A stretch of DNA of 50,975 nucleotides from NCBI GenBank assembly GCA_013297925.1, contig JAAFJC010000017.1, forward strand, positions 1-50,975. The letters are read 5' to 3'. Position numbers and translations under genes: made by a program. The notes beneath the pieces are model-generated. The model saw only the letters and a program-made list of their open reading frames with translations, did not search any database and had not been told where the DNA came from. Positions 1-9,397 of the stretch are shown in pieces. Source of the stretch: Comamonadaceae bacterium (lineage in GTDB: Bacteria > Pseudomonadota > Gammaproteobacteria > Burkholderiales > Burkholderiaceae_C). Numbering within the stretch: position 1 is the stretch's first letter; each line of letters begins with the position of its first letter.

Positions 1-1
1 G

Positions 2-328
2 CCCGGTGGTGATTACGGCTTCGCGTTCACGCCGCATGGGCAAAACGCGCGCGATCTTGAATTTTTTGTGAAATACCTAGGCTTCACGCCTGCGCAAGCT
101 TTGCGCAGCGCCACGCAGTTGGGTGGTCTGATCATGATGCGCCCGAATGATCTTGGTTTGGTGAAAGAAGGCTACCTAGCTGATCTGCTGTTGATCGACG
201 GTGACCCTCTGGCCAACTTGAGCATCTTGCGCAAGCCGGAGCGCATTCTGGCCGTGATGAAAGATGGCAAGTTTGCAAAAATGCCGGCGATGGATGGCCG
301 CAGCAGCGCTCGCGGGTGGGCGGCATGA
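2..328 (+). CDS. amidohydrolase family protein, C-terminal part (truncated by window edge)
   Basis: The frame is open from the first bases of the window and ends at TGA 326-328, so the start lies upstream. The visible C-terminus has the layout of metal-dependent amidohydrolases: a helix rich in FTPAQALRSAT, then GLVKEGYLADLLLIDGDPLANLSIL and a short strand IlaVmKDGKF. That segment is the small composite beta-domain that closes the TIM barrel in imidazolonepropionase/prolidase-like enzymes. The metal ligands lie outside the window, so the substrate cannot be named. It overlaps livH by 4 bases (ATGA), which places it in the same operon as the branched-chain-type ABC transporter and suggests that it hydrolyses a compound imported by it (inference). 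Confidence 0.8.
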   Translation, partial: PGGDYGFAFTPHGQNARDLEFFVKYLGFTPAQALRSATQLGGLIMMRPNDLGLVKEGYLADLLLIDGDPLANLSILRKPERILAVMKDGKFAKMPAMDGRSSARGWAA

Positions 329-1272
329 CGCGCAATCAAAAAATCGCCTTGTGGGTTTTGATCGGCGGCCCGATTGCTGCCTTCAGCGCATGGGCGATTG
401 CTGACAATCTGCGCCTGTATTTCGTGACGATGCTCAATGGCCTGACCTTGGCATCGCTTTATTTCATCGTTGCCAGCGGCTTCACTTTGGTGTTTGGCTT
501 GATGCGCAATGTGAATTTGGCGCACGGATCACTCTATTTGCTGGGCGGCTATGTGGGCTACATCGTTGCGGCCAAAACAGGTTATTGGGTGCTCGCGATT
601 GCTGCAGGCTTTGCGGCCTCCGCACTGGCTGGGCTGTTGATGCAAGTGCTGATCTTGCGACATATGCAGGGGCAAGATTTGCGACAGACGATGGTGACGA
701 TTGGCCTATCTATCGTGATCGCAGATATTATGCTCTGGATTTTTACAGCTGAGGTCTATCAAATGCAAGCGCCTGAATGGCTGCAAGGGCCGATCAGAGG
801 TATCCCCATCATCAATGCCTACTCAGCTTATCGCCTGAGCTTGTTGGGCATGGGCATCGTGATTGGCGTGGGCTTGTGGTTGTTGCTCAACAAGACGCGT
901 GTGGGCATGATGATTCGCGCAGGTGTGGATGATCGCGCCATGCTCTCAGCAGCAGGTGTGAATGTGAATCTGATTTTCGCGATCACCTTTGCACTCGGTG
1001 CCGGCTTGGCTGGCTTGGGTGGTGTGATCGGTGCAGTGGAGCTGTCTATCGTGCCCGGTGAAGACACGCGATTGCTCTTGGCTTCCTTGATCGTGGTGAT
1101 CGTAGGCGGCATGGGCTCGGTGGTGGGTGCAGCGATTGGTGCGGTGATTTTGGGCTTGGCCGAAACTTATGGCTTGGCTTATGCGCCGACGTACAGTGTG
1201 GTGTTTACCTTTGTGATCCTGATCTTGGTCTTGGCATTCCGCCCACGCGGCATCATGGGGAAAGCAGCATGA
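325..1272 (+). CDS. livH: branched-chain amino acid-type ABC transporter permease LivH
   Basis: A 315-residue inner-membrane protein with about eight hydrophobic segments, typical of the LivH/BraD permease family (usual length 290-310). The family signature is visible: GLTLASLYFIVASGFTLVFG near the N-terminus, NVNLAHGSLY, and GGMGSVVGAAIGAVILG near the C-terminus with the EAA-like coupling region. The ATG at 325 overlaps the stop of the amidohydrolase; a GTG nine bases upstream is in frame but less likely. It ends in an ATGA overlap with livM. Together with LivM, LivG, LivF and the periplasmic receptor it forms a HAAT-type importer. The true ligand may be a small amide, urea or carboxylate rather than an amino acid. 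Confidence 0.93.
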   Translation: MTRNQKIALWVLIGGPIAAFSAWAIADNLRLYFVTMLNGLTLASLYFIVASGFTLVFGLMRNVNLAHGSLYLLGGYVGYIVAAKTGYWVLAIAAGFAASALAGLLMQVLILRHMQGQDLRQTMVTIGLSIVIADIMLWIFTAEVYQMQAPEWLQGPIRGIPIINAYSAYRLSLLGMGIVIGVGLWLLLNKTRVGMMIRAGVDDRAMLSAAGVNVNLIFAITFALGAGLAGLGGVIGAVELSIVPGEDTRLLLASLIVVIVGGMGSVVGAAIGAVILGLAETYGLAYAPTYSVVFTFVILILVLAFRPRGIMGKAA

Positions 1273-2405
1273 GCGCAGCACGCTGGCGGCAAGCCATGAA
1301 TCGGGACGCGGGCGCTGCTGTGCGTCAGGGCGCATTAACGTCCAATTCTGTTGGATCATCTGCTGCCAAGAAAGTCAGCGCGCAGGAGCAGCCTTCCTTC
1401 GAATGGTTGCGTGACACGATCAAAGCGATTGGCATCCACCACGTCGCGATCATGCTGTTCGTGTTGATTTTCCCATTCGTCGTTTCACCATTCATTGCCT
1501 TCCAAATTGGTGCGCAATCCTTGATCTTCGGTTTGATCGCTTTATCCCTCACCTTTTTGGGTGGCTACGGCGGCATGGTGTCGCTGGCACAAATGACAGT
1601 GGCTGGCATTGCAGGCTACTCACTCGCTATTTTGGGAGCGAGCGGCACGCCAGAAATCAGCTTGGGTTGGCCGTGGTGGGTGGCGATTATTTTTGCGCTC
1701 TCGATCGCCACCGCATGCTCCATCTTGATTGGCTGGTTATCGGTACGCACCGAAGGCATCTACACCATCATGATCACGGTGGCGATTGGCGCCGCTTTCT
1801 ATTATTTGGTGCTGCAAAACTACAGCATCTTCAACGGTTTCCAAGGTTTCCAGAAAGTTTATCCACCGAAATTGTTTGGCATCGATTGGCGTGCGCCACT
1901 GCCTTTCTATTTTCTCTGCTTGACTCTGGCTTTGATGGGATATTTCTTTGTCAAGCATTTGATCCGTGCGCCCTTTGGCATTGCTTTGCAGGGAACACGA
2001 GATAACGCGCGGCGGATGAATTCTCTGGGTTTCAACGTCTTAGCCCATCGCTTGGCAGCCTATGCAGTCTCTGGCTTTATCGCTGCGCTAGGTGGTGTGC
2101 TGCTGGTTTGGTACAACGGCTTGATCACCCCAGGCTCGGTCAATACCGGTTGGCTGATCAATATTTTGGTGATCTCTGTTTTGGGCGGCATGAAGCATCC
2201 CATCGGAGCATTTTTGGGTGCGATTATTTTTGTGTTGCTCCAAACATTTGCGATCGATTTGATCAATCGCGAACGCTTCAATCTTGTCATTGGTGGCGTA
2301 TTCCTAGCGATTGTTTTGTTTTCCCCTGATGGCTTGCTTGGGTTGTGGGCGCGTTTGAAAGCGCGCTTATCACCCAAGAAATCTATCAAATCCACCGTGC
2401 GCTGA
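1269..2405 (+). CDS. livM: branched-chain amino acid-type ABC transporter permease LivM
   Basis: A 378-residue second permease. The N-terminal 60 residues are a polar cytoplasmic extension, followed by around nine membrane segments. LivM hallmarks are GGYGGMVSLAQMTVAGIAGY, the cytoplasmic loop GTRDNARRMNSLGFNV and VLGGMKHPIGAFLGAI. It starts four bases inside livH (ATGA) and is followed after 32 bases by the receptor gene, so the genes are co-transcribed. Length is slightly above the usual 320-360 because of the N-terminal extension. Confidence 0.93.
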   Translation: MSAARWRQAMNRDAGAAVRQGALTSNSVGSSAAKKVSAQEQPSFEWLRDTIKAIGIHHVAIMLFVLIFPFVVSPFIAFQIGAQSLIFGLIALSLTFLGGYGGMVSLAQMTVAGIAGYSLAILGASGTPEISLGWPWWVAIIFALSIATACSILIGWLSVRTEGIYTIMITVAIGAAFYYLVLQNYSIFNGFQGFQKVYPPKLFGIDWRAPLPFYFLCLTLALMGYFFVKHLIRAPFGIALQGTRDNARRMNSLGFNVLAHRLAAYAVSGFIAALGGVLLVWYNGLITPGSVNTGWLINILVISVLGGMKHPIGAFLGAIIFVLLQTFAIDLINRERFNLVIGGVFLAIVLFSPDGLLGLWARLKARLSPKKSIKSTVR

Positions 2406-2437
2406 CACGCACCTCATCAACGACGAAGGAGACTACT

Positions 2438-3694
2438 GTGAAGACAACGAAGAGATTTTTAGCCCGTAGCTTGGTGGGCGCTGCGATTGCAGCAGCTTGC
2501 TTGCCCATGAGTTTTGCACAATCCGGTGCGCCTGTGAAAATCGGCCTGCTGGCCACGCTGGAAGGCCCGTTTGCTGCTGGCGGTGCGGATGGCATGCGCG
2601 GTGCAGAGTTGGCTGTGATGCAGCGCAACGGTGTGGTGGCTGGCCGCAAGATTGAAATCATCAAGGCATCCTCCAATGCTCAGCCTGATGTGGCCGTGAA
2701 CGCCACGCGCAAGCTGGTCGAGCAAGACAAGGTGGACATCATGGTCGGCCCACTGTCTGGCGGTGAAGGCGTTGCAGTCAAGGATTATTCCAAGACACAA
2801 CCTAATATCACCTTCATCAACGGTAGCTCTGGCGCACAAGCCGCTACCTTGGTGAATCCTAGCCCCAATTTCTTCCGCTTCAATACGGATGGCAGCCAAT
2901 GGATGGTGGGCCTCGGCAAGGCAGCGATGGACAAGGGCTACAAGCGCACCATGATCATCGCCGAAGACTACTCCTTCCCCTATTCACAAATCCAAGGCTT
3001 CATGGCCGAATACTGCAAGCTTGGCGGTAAAGTGCCACTGAAGGCTTGGGTACCACTGGGTGGAAAGGACTATTCCTCGGTGATCGCACGTATTCCTAAA
3101 GATGTGGATGCTTTGCTGATTGTCTTGGGTGGCGCAGATGCCGTGAACTTCTTGAATCAGTATGAAGCAGCGGGTGGTGACAAACCACTCATGGGCGGCT
3201 CGATCACAGTCAGCCAAGACGTGCTCAACTTCCGTGGCAAGCGCCGTGATTCGCTGGTCGGCACCATCTCGGGCGCGCCATACGCTGACGCGCTGGACAC
3301 GCCAGAGTGGAAAACTTTCGTAGCCGACTATAAGAAAAACTTCACCGTAGCATCCGGTGCCTACCCCACACCGAGCCTGTTTGCCTGGGCCTATTACCTC
3401 AATATGAAGGCGGCTTTGGATGGCTTAGCAGCGGTCAATGGTGATTTGTCTGGCGGCCAAGCCAAGTATCGCGATACCCTTAGCAAGATGGTGCTGAAGT
3501 CGCCCACAGGTGATGTGCGCTTGGATGCGAATCGCCAAGCTATCGGTACGAGCTTCGTGGTGGAAGTGACCAAAGACGCACAGGGCAATCTCTTTAACAA
3601 GGTGCTCAGCCGTACCAACAATGTGGATCAGTTGTTGGGCATGAAGAAAGAAGATTTCGTGATCGGTACACGCGATTTGCCTGTTTGCCCATAA
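2438..3694 (+). CDS. ABC transporter substrate-binding protein, LivJ-type
   Basis: I place the start at GTG 2438, behind GAAGGAG and directly before a classic Sec signal peptide (VKTTKRFLARSLVGAAIAAACLPMSFAQ, cleavage after SFAQ). The 418-residue protein continues with PVKIGLLATLEGPFAAGGADGMRGAELAV, the periplasmic-binding-protein type 1 opening of LivJ/amide/urea receptors. The frame is open 93 bases further upstream into livM, but that extension would bury the signal peptide. Conserved landmarks are VDIMVGPLSGGEG and YSFPYSQIQGF. Role: captures the ligand in the periplasm and delivers it to LivHM. The ligand is unknown; neighbouring catabolic genes suggest a plant or aromatic-derived compound (inference). 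Confidence 0.9.
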   Translation: MKTTKRFLARSLVGAAIAAACLPMSFAQSGAPVKIGLLATLEGPFAAGGADGMRGAELAVMQRNGVVAGRKIEIIKASSNAQPDVAVNATRKLVEQDKVDIMVGPLSGGEGVAVKDYSKTQPNITFINGSSGAQAATLVNPSPNFFRFNTDGSQWMVGLGKAAMDKGYKRTMIIAEDYSFPYSQIQGFMAEYCKLGGKVPLKAWVPLGGKDYSSVIARIPKDVDALLIVLGGADAVNFLNQYEAAGGDKPLMGGSITVSQDVLNFRGKRRDSLVGTISGAPYADALDTPEWKTFVADYKKNFTVASGAYPTPSLFAWAYYLNMKAALDGLAAVNGDLSGGQAKYRDTLSKMVLKSPTGDVRLDANRQAIGTSFVVEVTKDAQGNLFNKVLSRTNNVDQLLGMKKEDFVIGTRDLPVCP

Positions 3695-3732
3695 AGCTCG
3701 GTGACCCCAAGATTGCATTTTTCTTTTGACAT

Positions 3733-4539
3733 ATGTTAAACACATCCGCTCGTAAGCTTCAGGGCGCTATGCCCGCGAAGCCATCCGCGCTCGCATCCAA
3801 CGATGCCTTGGTGCTCAAAGGAGTCACGCGTGCCTTCGGTGCGCTGCGCGCAGTCGATGATGTGAATTTGACAGTGGCTGCGGGCCAGAAATATGCAGTC
3901 TTGGGCTCTAATGGCGCGGGTAAAACCACGCTGTTCAACGCCATCACTGGCGATTTTCCGCCCACAGCCGGGCGGATCCATTTTTTCGGCGAAGACATCA
4001 CTGAGCTCACACCGTACGAGCGCATTCGCAAAGGCATGCGCCGCACCTATCAGTCGTCTTTGCTGTTTCGCGAGCTCACGGTTCGCGACAATTTGTTTTT
4101 AGCGGTGCGAGGAGTGGCCTCTGGGCGCTACAGTTTTCTGCGCCCAGGGACCAGGCATGCTTCCACGCTGGCGACGCAAGATTTGCTCGAGCGTGCGCGC
4201 TTGACGCATATCGCAGACGAAACAGTGGCTAACCTTGCACACGGCCAGCAAAGACAGCTTGAAATTGGTATGGCTTTGGCTGGCGCACCACGCTTGATAT
4301 TGTTTGATGAGCCAGCTGCGGGTTTATCGCCTGCCGAGCGTAAAGAGCTTGTCTTGTTATTGACTTCCTTGCCGACGCACATGAGTTTCGTTTTGATCGA
4401 GCATGATTTGGATATCGCGCTCAAAGTGGTGGAGAAAGTCACGGTGATGCATAACGGGCGTGTGATCAAAGAAGGCACGCCTGATGAGATTGAAAATGAT
4501 GCGCAGGTGCAGGCTATCTATATGGGAGGCAAGCACTGA
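3733..4539 (+). CDS. livG: ABC transporter ATP-binding protein LivG
   Basis: A 268-residue ATPase of the LivG type. Walker A GSNGAGKT lies at about residues 58-65, the signature region is AHGQQRQLEIGMALA (degenerate LSGGQ, usual for LivG), and Walker B is LILFDEPAAGL followed by an H-loop FVLIEHDLD. The C-terminal GTPDEIENDAQVQAIYMG is the family tail. ATG 3733 or ATG 3769 could start translation; homology begins around residue 25, so the first 24 residues are optional. It ends in a one-base overlap (TGATG) with the livF fusion. Confidence 0.92.
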   Translation: MLNTSARKLQGAMPAKPSALASNDALVLKGVTRAFGALRAVDDVNLTVAAGQKYAVLGSNGAGKTTLFNAITGDFPPTAGRIHFFGEDITELTPYERIRKGMRRTYQSSLLFRELTVRDNLFLAVRGVASGRYSFLRPGTRHASTLATQDLLERARLTHIADETVANLAHGQQRQLEIGMALAGAPRLILFDEPAAGLSPAERKELVLLLTSLPTHMSFVLIEHDLDIALKVVEKVTVMHNGRVIKEGTPDEIENDAQVQAIYMGGKH

Positions 4540-6827
4540 TGAACTGGTTTAGTAAAGATCGCTCTGACAAGACGAGCGCGTCTGTGCCCATGCTGGAGAT
4601 CAAGGGCCTCAACGTCTATTATGGGCGTGCACATGCTTTGCAGGATGTGAGCCTCACGCTGGATCGTGGAGTGACAGCCATCGTTGGTCGCAACGGCATG
4701 GGTAAGACGACGCTCTGCAATACCGTGACGGGCGTTGTTCCAGGCACCGGCAGCATTCGCGTGGCAGGGCAAGAAATTCTAGGCTTGCCATCCAATCGCA
4801 TTACCAAGCACGGCGTAGCTTATGTACCGCAAGGCCGGCGTGTGTGGCCATCGCTCACGGTGGATGAAACATTGGCCCTCGTTGCGTCCCGCAAGCGTGA
4901 TGTGCAACGCGTGTACGACATGTTCCCGCGCTTGGCGGAGCGCAAATCCAATGGCGGTGCACAACTCTCTGGTGGCGAGCAGCAAATGCTGGCCATTGGG
5001 CGGGCGCTACTTTTGCAGCCACGCTTGCTCGTGATGGATGAGCCCACAGAAGGTTTAGCTCCGGTGATTGTGGAACATGTGGCCAAAGCTTTGCGTGAAT
5101 TGGCGGCTGAAGGCTCCATCGCGATTTTGTTGATTGAGCAGAATTTGGGTGTAGCGATTGATGTGGCGGATCGCATTGGCGTGATGGTCAATGGCCGCAT
5201 TGCACACCAGATGGACAAAGCCGTCTTGGCAGCAGACCGCGAGCTACAAGAGCGTTTGCTCGGGGTGCGCTCTAGTGGTGACGGTGATGCAGAAGAAGAA
5301 GCGCCTGCGCTGCCAGAGAGCACCGAGACCAGTCCCAAAATGTGGACGGTGAAAAGATCGCATGCCGATGGTTTGCAGGCCTTGCCAGATCCTGCGCCCA
5401 GCAGTGTCCGCGGCTTCAATCGTTGGAACAGCGGCAGCACACAAGCGGCTATGACCGATATTGAGCGCCAAAGTGCCAATGTGACATCGCTTCTCGCCCC
5501 GCAAAGTACTGAGCCAGCCAAGGCTTTGGCTTTCAGTTCAGCAAAAGCGCAGGTTTTACAGCTGCCGGTGGCTGCCAGCAGTACGCGTGCAGCTTACGTC
5601 GTGGGTACGTTTGATACCAAATCACGCGAGCTTTTGTTCATCCGGCAATGCATAGAAAAAACTGGATTGCGCGTTGTGACCGTGGATCTTTCCACCTCTG
5701 GCCGAACCTCCACCGCAACAGTGCATCCACGCGAAGTGGCGCGCTCGCATCCGCAGGGAGAAAGCGCTGTATTCAGCGGGGATCGTGGGAGTGCAGTGAG
5801 TGCAATGGCCGTTGCATTTGAGCATTACATTCAAACGAGGCGCGATGTGGGCGGCATCATCTCGGCCGGTGGTTCAGGCGGCACGTCGTTGGCTACGCCG
5901 GCCATGCGCGCATTGCCTGTAGGCGTGCCGAAGGTGATGGTGTCTACCGTAGCATCTGGGGATACGCGTCAGTATGTGGGCCCCAGCGATATTTGCATGA
6001 TGTATTCCGTCACTGATGTGCAGGGCATCAACAAGATCAGTGAAAAAGTGCTCAGCAATGCGGCGCATGCCTTGGCAGGTATGGTGGCGCAGCCAGTGAC
6101 ACAAAGTACTTCAAATAAACCGACAGTGGGGCTCACCATGTTTGGCGTGACCACGCCTTGCTTGCAAGCGGTGACCAAGCAGTTAGAAGAGACCTACGAT
6201 TGTTTGGTCTTCCATGCCACAGGTGTGGGCGGGCAATCGATGGAAAAACTGGTGGATTCAGGCTTGCTGTGTGGCGTGCTGGATATCACCACCACTGAGA
6301 TCCCGGATGAGCTGGTGGGCGGCGTTTTCTCCGCAGGCCCATCGCGCATGGATGTCTATGCAAGGCATGCTGTTCCTTACATTGGCTCTTGCGGCGCGCT
6401 CGATATGGTGAATTTCGGCGCGATGGATACCGTGCCTGAGAAGTTCAAAAATCGTAAGCTCTATAAACACAATGCATCTGTGACTTTGATGCGCACCACA
6501 GTGCAAGAATGCCAGCAGATCGGCGAATTTATCGCGCGCAAACTCAACGCTATGAAAGGCCCTGTGCGCTTTTATATTCCAGAAGGTGGCGTATCCGCGA
6601 TTGACAAGCCAGGCCAAGCTTTCCACGACCCTGAGGCCAACCGTGCGCTCTTCAGTGCTATTGAGCAAAATTTCCGTTCCGGCAGCCAGCGCCAGCTGAT
6701 TCGCTTGCCACACCATATCAATGATGAAGCGTTTTCTGATGCCTTGGTGCAGGCATGGCATGACTTGATGCGAGATCCCAACGCTACAGGACAGGCCAAA
6801 AACCAAGCCAAGAAAAGAGCTTTTTAA
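4539..6827 (+). CDS. LivF ABC ATPase fused to a Tm-1-like (UPF0261) ATP-binding domain
   Basis: One uninterrupted 762-residue frame holds two known proteins. Residues about 18-245 are a LivF ATPase: Walker A GRNGMGKT (50-57), LSGGEQQ (about 142), Walker B LLVMDEPTEGL (about 163), H-loop LLIEQN. Residues about 245-345 are a Ser/Ala/Pro-rich linker with an acidic start. Residues about 348-745 are the UPF0261/Tm-1-like fold: AAYVVGTFDTKSRELLF, GGIISAGGSGGTSLATPAM, PKVMVSTVASGDT, VFHATGVGGQSMEKL, GCDI-like GALDMVNFGAMDTVPEKF, RFYIPEGGVSAIDKPGQ. In plant Tm-1 this domain is followed in the same chain by a PEP-hydrolase-like TIM barrel; here that barrel is the next gene. The ATPase part powers LivHM; the role of the second domain is not known. 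Confidence 0.9.
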   Translation: MNWFSKDRSDKTSASVPMLEIKGLNVYYGRAHALQDVSLTLDRGVTAIVGRNGMGKTTLCNTVTGVVPGTGSIRVAGQEILGLPSNRITKHGVAYVPQGRRVWPSLTVDETLALVASRKRDVQRVYDMFPRLAERKSNGGAQLSGGEQQMLAIGRALLLQPRLLVMDEPTEGLAPVIVEHVAKALRELAAEGSIAILLIEQNLGVAIDVADRIGVMVNGRIAHQMDKAVLAADRELQERLLGVRSSGDGDAEEEAPALPESTETSPKMWTVKRSHADGLQALPDPAPSSVRGFNRWNSGSTQAAMTDIERQSANVTSLLAPQSTEPAKALAFSSAKAQVLQLPVAASSTRAAYVVGTFDTKSRELLFIRQCIEKTGLRVVTVDLSTSGRTSTATVHPREVARSHPQGESAVFSGDRGSAVSAMAVAFEHYIQTRRDVGGIISAGGSGGTSLATPAMRALPVGVPKVMVSTVASGDTRQYVGPSDICMMYSVTDVQGINKISEKVLSNAAHALAGMVAQPVTQSTSNKPTVGLTMFGVTTPCLQAVTKQLEETYDCLVFHATGVGGQSMEKLVDSGLLCGVLDITTTEIPDELVGGVFSAGPSRMDVYARHAVPYIGSCGALDMVNFGAMDTVPEKFKNRKLYKHNASVTLMRTTVQECQQIGEFIARKLNAMKGPVRFYIPEGGVSAIDKPGQAFHDPEANRALFSAIEQNFRSGSQRQLIRLPHHINDEAFSDALVQAWHDLMRDPNATGQAKNQAKKRAF

Positions 6828-6854
6828 ATCTATATACCCAAAGAAAGAATAACG

Positions 6855-7688
6855 ATGCCAAGAATAGTAAGAGAACATATCCTCGCTAGCTTACGAAAAA
6901 AGATTGACGCAAGAATCCCCATCATCGGTGGGGGAGCAGGCACAGGCTTATCTGCCAAATGCGAAGAAGCAGGCGGCATCGATTTGATCGTGATCTACAA
7001 CTCAGGCCGCTATCGCATGGCTGGGCGTGGTTCATTGGCAGGCTTGATGGCCTATGGGAATGCCAATGAAATCGTTTGCGAAATGGCGCATGAGGTGCTG
7101 CCGGTCGTGAAGAACACGCCGGTGCTCGCAGGCGTCAATGGCACTGATCCTTTCATGATTCCCGATCAGTTTTTGCAGCGCTTGATCGATTTGGGATTTT
7201 CCGGCATACAAAACTTCCCCACGGTCGGCTTGATCGACGGTAACTTCCGATCCAATCTGGAGGAAACCGGCATGGGCTATGGCCTCGAAGTGGAAATCGT
7301 TGCCCGCGCTCACAAGATGGGTTTGCTCACCACGCCTTATGTGTTCAGCGAAGCCAATGCCAAAGACATGGCCAAGGCTGGGGCGGATGTCGTGGTGTGC
7401 CATCTCGGCCTCACAACTGGTGGCGCGATTGGCGCGGAGACCGCGCTCAAGCTCTCCGATTGCGTGGCGCCCATCAACGCATGGGCGCAAGCGGCGAAAG
7501 CCATCAATCCCAATGTGATCGTGCTCTGCCATGGCGGCCCGATTGCGACCCCTGAGGATGCGCAATATATTTTGAAGCACTGCCCAGAGTGCCACGGTTT
7601 TTATGGAGCGAGCTCAATGGAGCGGCTCCCCACGGAAGTCGCGTTGACAGAAACAACACGCCGCTTTACCCAAATTAAACGCGCTTGA
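6855..7688 (+). CDS. phosphoenolpyruvate hydrolase-like TIM-barrel protein (Tm-1 C-terminal domain homologue)
   Basis: A 277-residue protein matching the PEP_hydrolase/TIM-barrel signal transduction family: [42 protein letters not shown], then [45 protein letters not shown] and [16 protein letters not shown], a repeating beta-alpha barrel pattern with phosphate-binding glycine loops. It begins 27 bases after the fusion gene. In tomato Tm-1 and many bacterial homologues this barrel is paired with the UPF0261 domain, so the two adjacent genes probably form one complex. The biochemical reaction is unproven for the family. Confidence 0.88.
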   Translation: MPRIVREHILASLRKKIDARIPIIGGGAGTGLSAKCEEAGGIDLIVIYNSGRYRMAGRGSLAGLMAYGNANEIVCEMAHEVLPVVKNTPVLAGVNGTDPFMIPDQFLQRLIDLGFSGIQNFPTVGLIDGNFRSNLEETGMGYGLEVEIVARAHKMGLLTTPYVFSEANAKDMAKAGADVVVCHLGLTTGGAIGAETALKLSDCVAPINAWAQAAKAINPNVIVLCHGGPIATPEDAQYILKHCPECHGFYGASSMERLPTEVALTETTRRFTQIKRA

Positions 7689-7706
7689 GTACCCAAGGAG
7701 ATCATC

Positions 7707-9392
7707 ATGACTGGCAGCGATTTCGGAGCTTTCATTCTTGGCTTGATTGTGGTGGTGATTGTTGTCGCCATCATCGTTTGGCTCTTCCATTGGCTTTATC
7801 TGCGCAGCAGCAAGGAGCGCGCGTTTGTACGCACTGGTATGGGCGGGCAAAAAGTGGTGCTCGGTGGCGGCGCGTTTGTGTTGCCCATCGTGCATGATGT
7901 GATTCCGGTCAATATGAATACGCTGCGCTTGGAAGTCTCACGCGGACGAGACAAAGCCTTGATAACCAAGGATCGCATGCGTGTGGATGTGATTGCGGAG
8001 TTTTATGTGCGCGTGGCTGCAACCGAGGATTGTGTAGCCGCAGCTGCTCAAACCTTGGGCTTGCGCACCATGGAGCCAGATCAACTCAAAGAATTGGTAG
8101 AAGGTAAATTCGTAGATGCCTTGCGCACCGCAGCAGCAGAGATGACGATGGAAGAGTTGCATGAGAAGCGCGGCGCGTATGTCAAGCGTGTGCGAGAAGC
8201 GGTGGCGGAAGACCTTACTAAAAACGGTTTGGAGCTGGAGGCGGCATCGCTCACGCAGCTCGATCAAACCTCAATGGAGTATTTCAACCCCAGCAATGCG
8301 TTTGACGCGGAGGGTTTGACGCGCCTGACTGAACAGATTGAGCATCGCAAAAAGCAGCGCAATGATGTGGAGCAAGATACGCTTATTGCGATTCGCAATA
8401 AGAATTTGGAAGCTGAAAAACTCTCGCTCACGATTGACCGTGAATCTGAATATGCACGCTTGACTCAGCAGCGCGAAGTGGAAATCGCTCGCGCTCGCCA
8501 GCAAGCAGAGCTGAGCAGTGAGCGCGCTCAGAGCATGCAAAATTCCGAGAGCGCGCAAATCTCGGCGAAATTGGCGATTGAAGCTGCGCGCATTCGCTCC
8601 GAGCAATCCATTGAGCAAGAACGCATTGGCAAAGAGCGCACGATTGAGACGGCAGAGATTGAGCGCCGTAAATCTTTGGAGCTGGCTGAGCAGCAGCGCT
8701 CGATTGCCTTAGCCAAAGAAAGCAAGAATTTGAGTGAGGCGCAAGCTGCCGCTGATACAGCGCGTGCGACAGCAGTGCAAGCTGAAGAAAAAGTATTTAC
8801 AGCTCGCGATGTGGAAATGGCGCTGCGTAAGAAGGCCGTGGAGCTGATTGCTGCTGCGCAAGCCGCAGAGCGTGAAGCCTTGCGGCTTACATCAGCTGCC
8901 AAGGCAGAGAAGGATGCCAGTGCGGATCGCGGCGCGGCTGTACGCGCGCAAGCACAAGCCGATGCAGATGCTTTAACCATCAAGTCCAATGCCCAACGCA
9001 TCAGCGCTGAAGTGGAGGCCGATGGCTTGCGCATGCTCAATGAAGCGCACAATATGCTCTCGCCAGCAGCAAGTGCTTCTGCCTTGCGTATGCGCTTGGT
9101 CGAAAAGGCCGAAGGCATCATCCGCGAATCCGTCAAACCGATGGAGCGTATCGAAGGCATCAAGATCATGCATGTGAATGGCTTGGGCGGCGGTGGCTCG
9201 GGGGGTGAGGGCGGCATGCAAAGCAGCGGCTTTGCCGATGATGTGACCAACTCTGCATTGCGCTTCCGTGCGCAAGCGCCCATCGTCGATCAGTTGCTCA
9301 AAGAAATTGGCTTGGATGGTGGCAACATCAACAAACTCGTGGGTGGTTTAACCAGTACAGCTAGTACACCCAGCACGCCTAGCAAAGAGTAA
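7707..9392 (+). CDS. flotillin family (SPFH/band 7) membrane scaffold protein
   Basis: A 561-residue protein with AAGGAG 12 bases before ATG 7707. Residues about 8-32 are a single hydrophobic helix; residues about 33-190 are the SPFH/band 7 domain (AFVRTGMGGQKVVLGGGAFVLPIVHDV, ALITKDRMRVDVIAEFYVRV). Residues about 190-430 are a long coiled coil rich in Glu-Ala-Arg, as in flotillins. A glycine stretch GGGGSGGEGG near residue 495 precedes an amphipathic tail and a Ser/Thr/Pro end. Flotillins organise membrane microdomains. The usual NfeD partner is not beside it; it sits in the transporter operon 18 bases behind the TIM-barrel gene, so a role in assembling the importer is possible (inference). 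Confidence 0.9.
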   Translation: MTGSDFGAFILGLIVVVIVVAIIVWLFHWLYLRSSKERAFVRTGMGGQKVVLGGGAFVLPIVHDVIPVNMNTLRLEVSRGRDKALITKDRMRVDVIAEFYVRVAATEDCVAAAAQTLGLRTMEPDQLKELVEGKFVDALRTAAAEMTMEELHEKRGAYVKRVREAVAEDLTKNGLELEAASLTQLDQTSMEYFNPSNAFDAEGLTRLTEQIEHRKKQRNDVEQDTLIAIRNKNLEAEKLSLTIDRESEYARLTQQREVEIARARQQAELSSERAQSMQNSESAQISAKLAIEAARIRSEQSIEQERIGKERTIETAEIERRKSLELAEQQRSIALAKESKNLSEAQAAADTARATAVQAEEKVFTARDVEMALRKKAVELIAAAQAAEREALRLTSAAKAEKDASADRGAAVRAQAQADADALTIKSNAQRISAEVEADGLRMLNEAHNMLSPAASASALRMRLVEKAEGIIRESVKPMERIEGIKIMHVNGLGGGGSGGEGGMQSSGFADDVTNSALRFRAQAPIVDQLLKEIGLDGGNINKLVGGLTSTASTPSTPSKE

Positions 9393-9397
9393 GCAGC

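Noticed and set aside
4820-5521. 233-residue open frame on the minus strand over the livF region
   Set aside because: Antisense to clear Walker and signature motifs; not a gene.
8528-9283. 251-residue open frame on the minus strand
   Set aside because: Antisense shadow of the flotillin coiled coil; low complexity Ser/Ala with no start signal.
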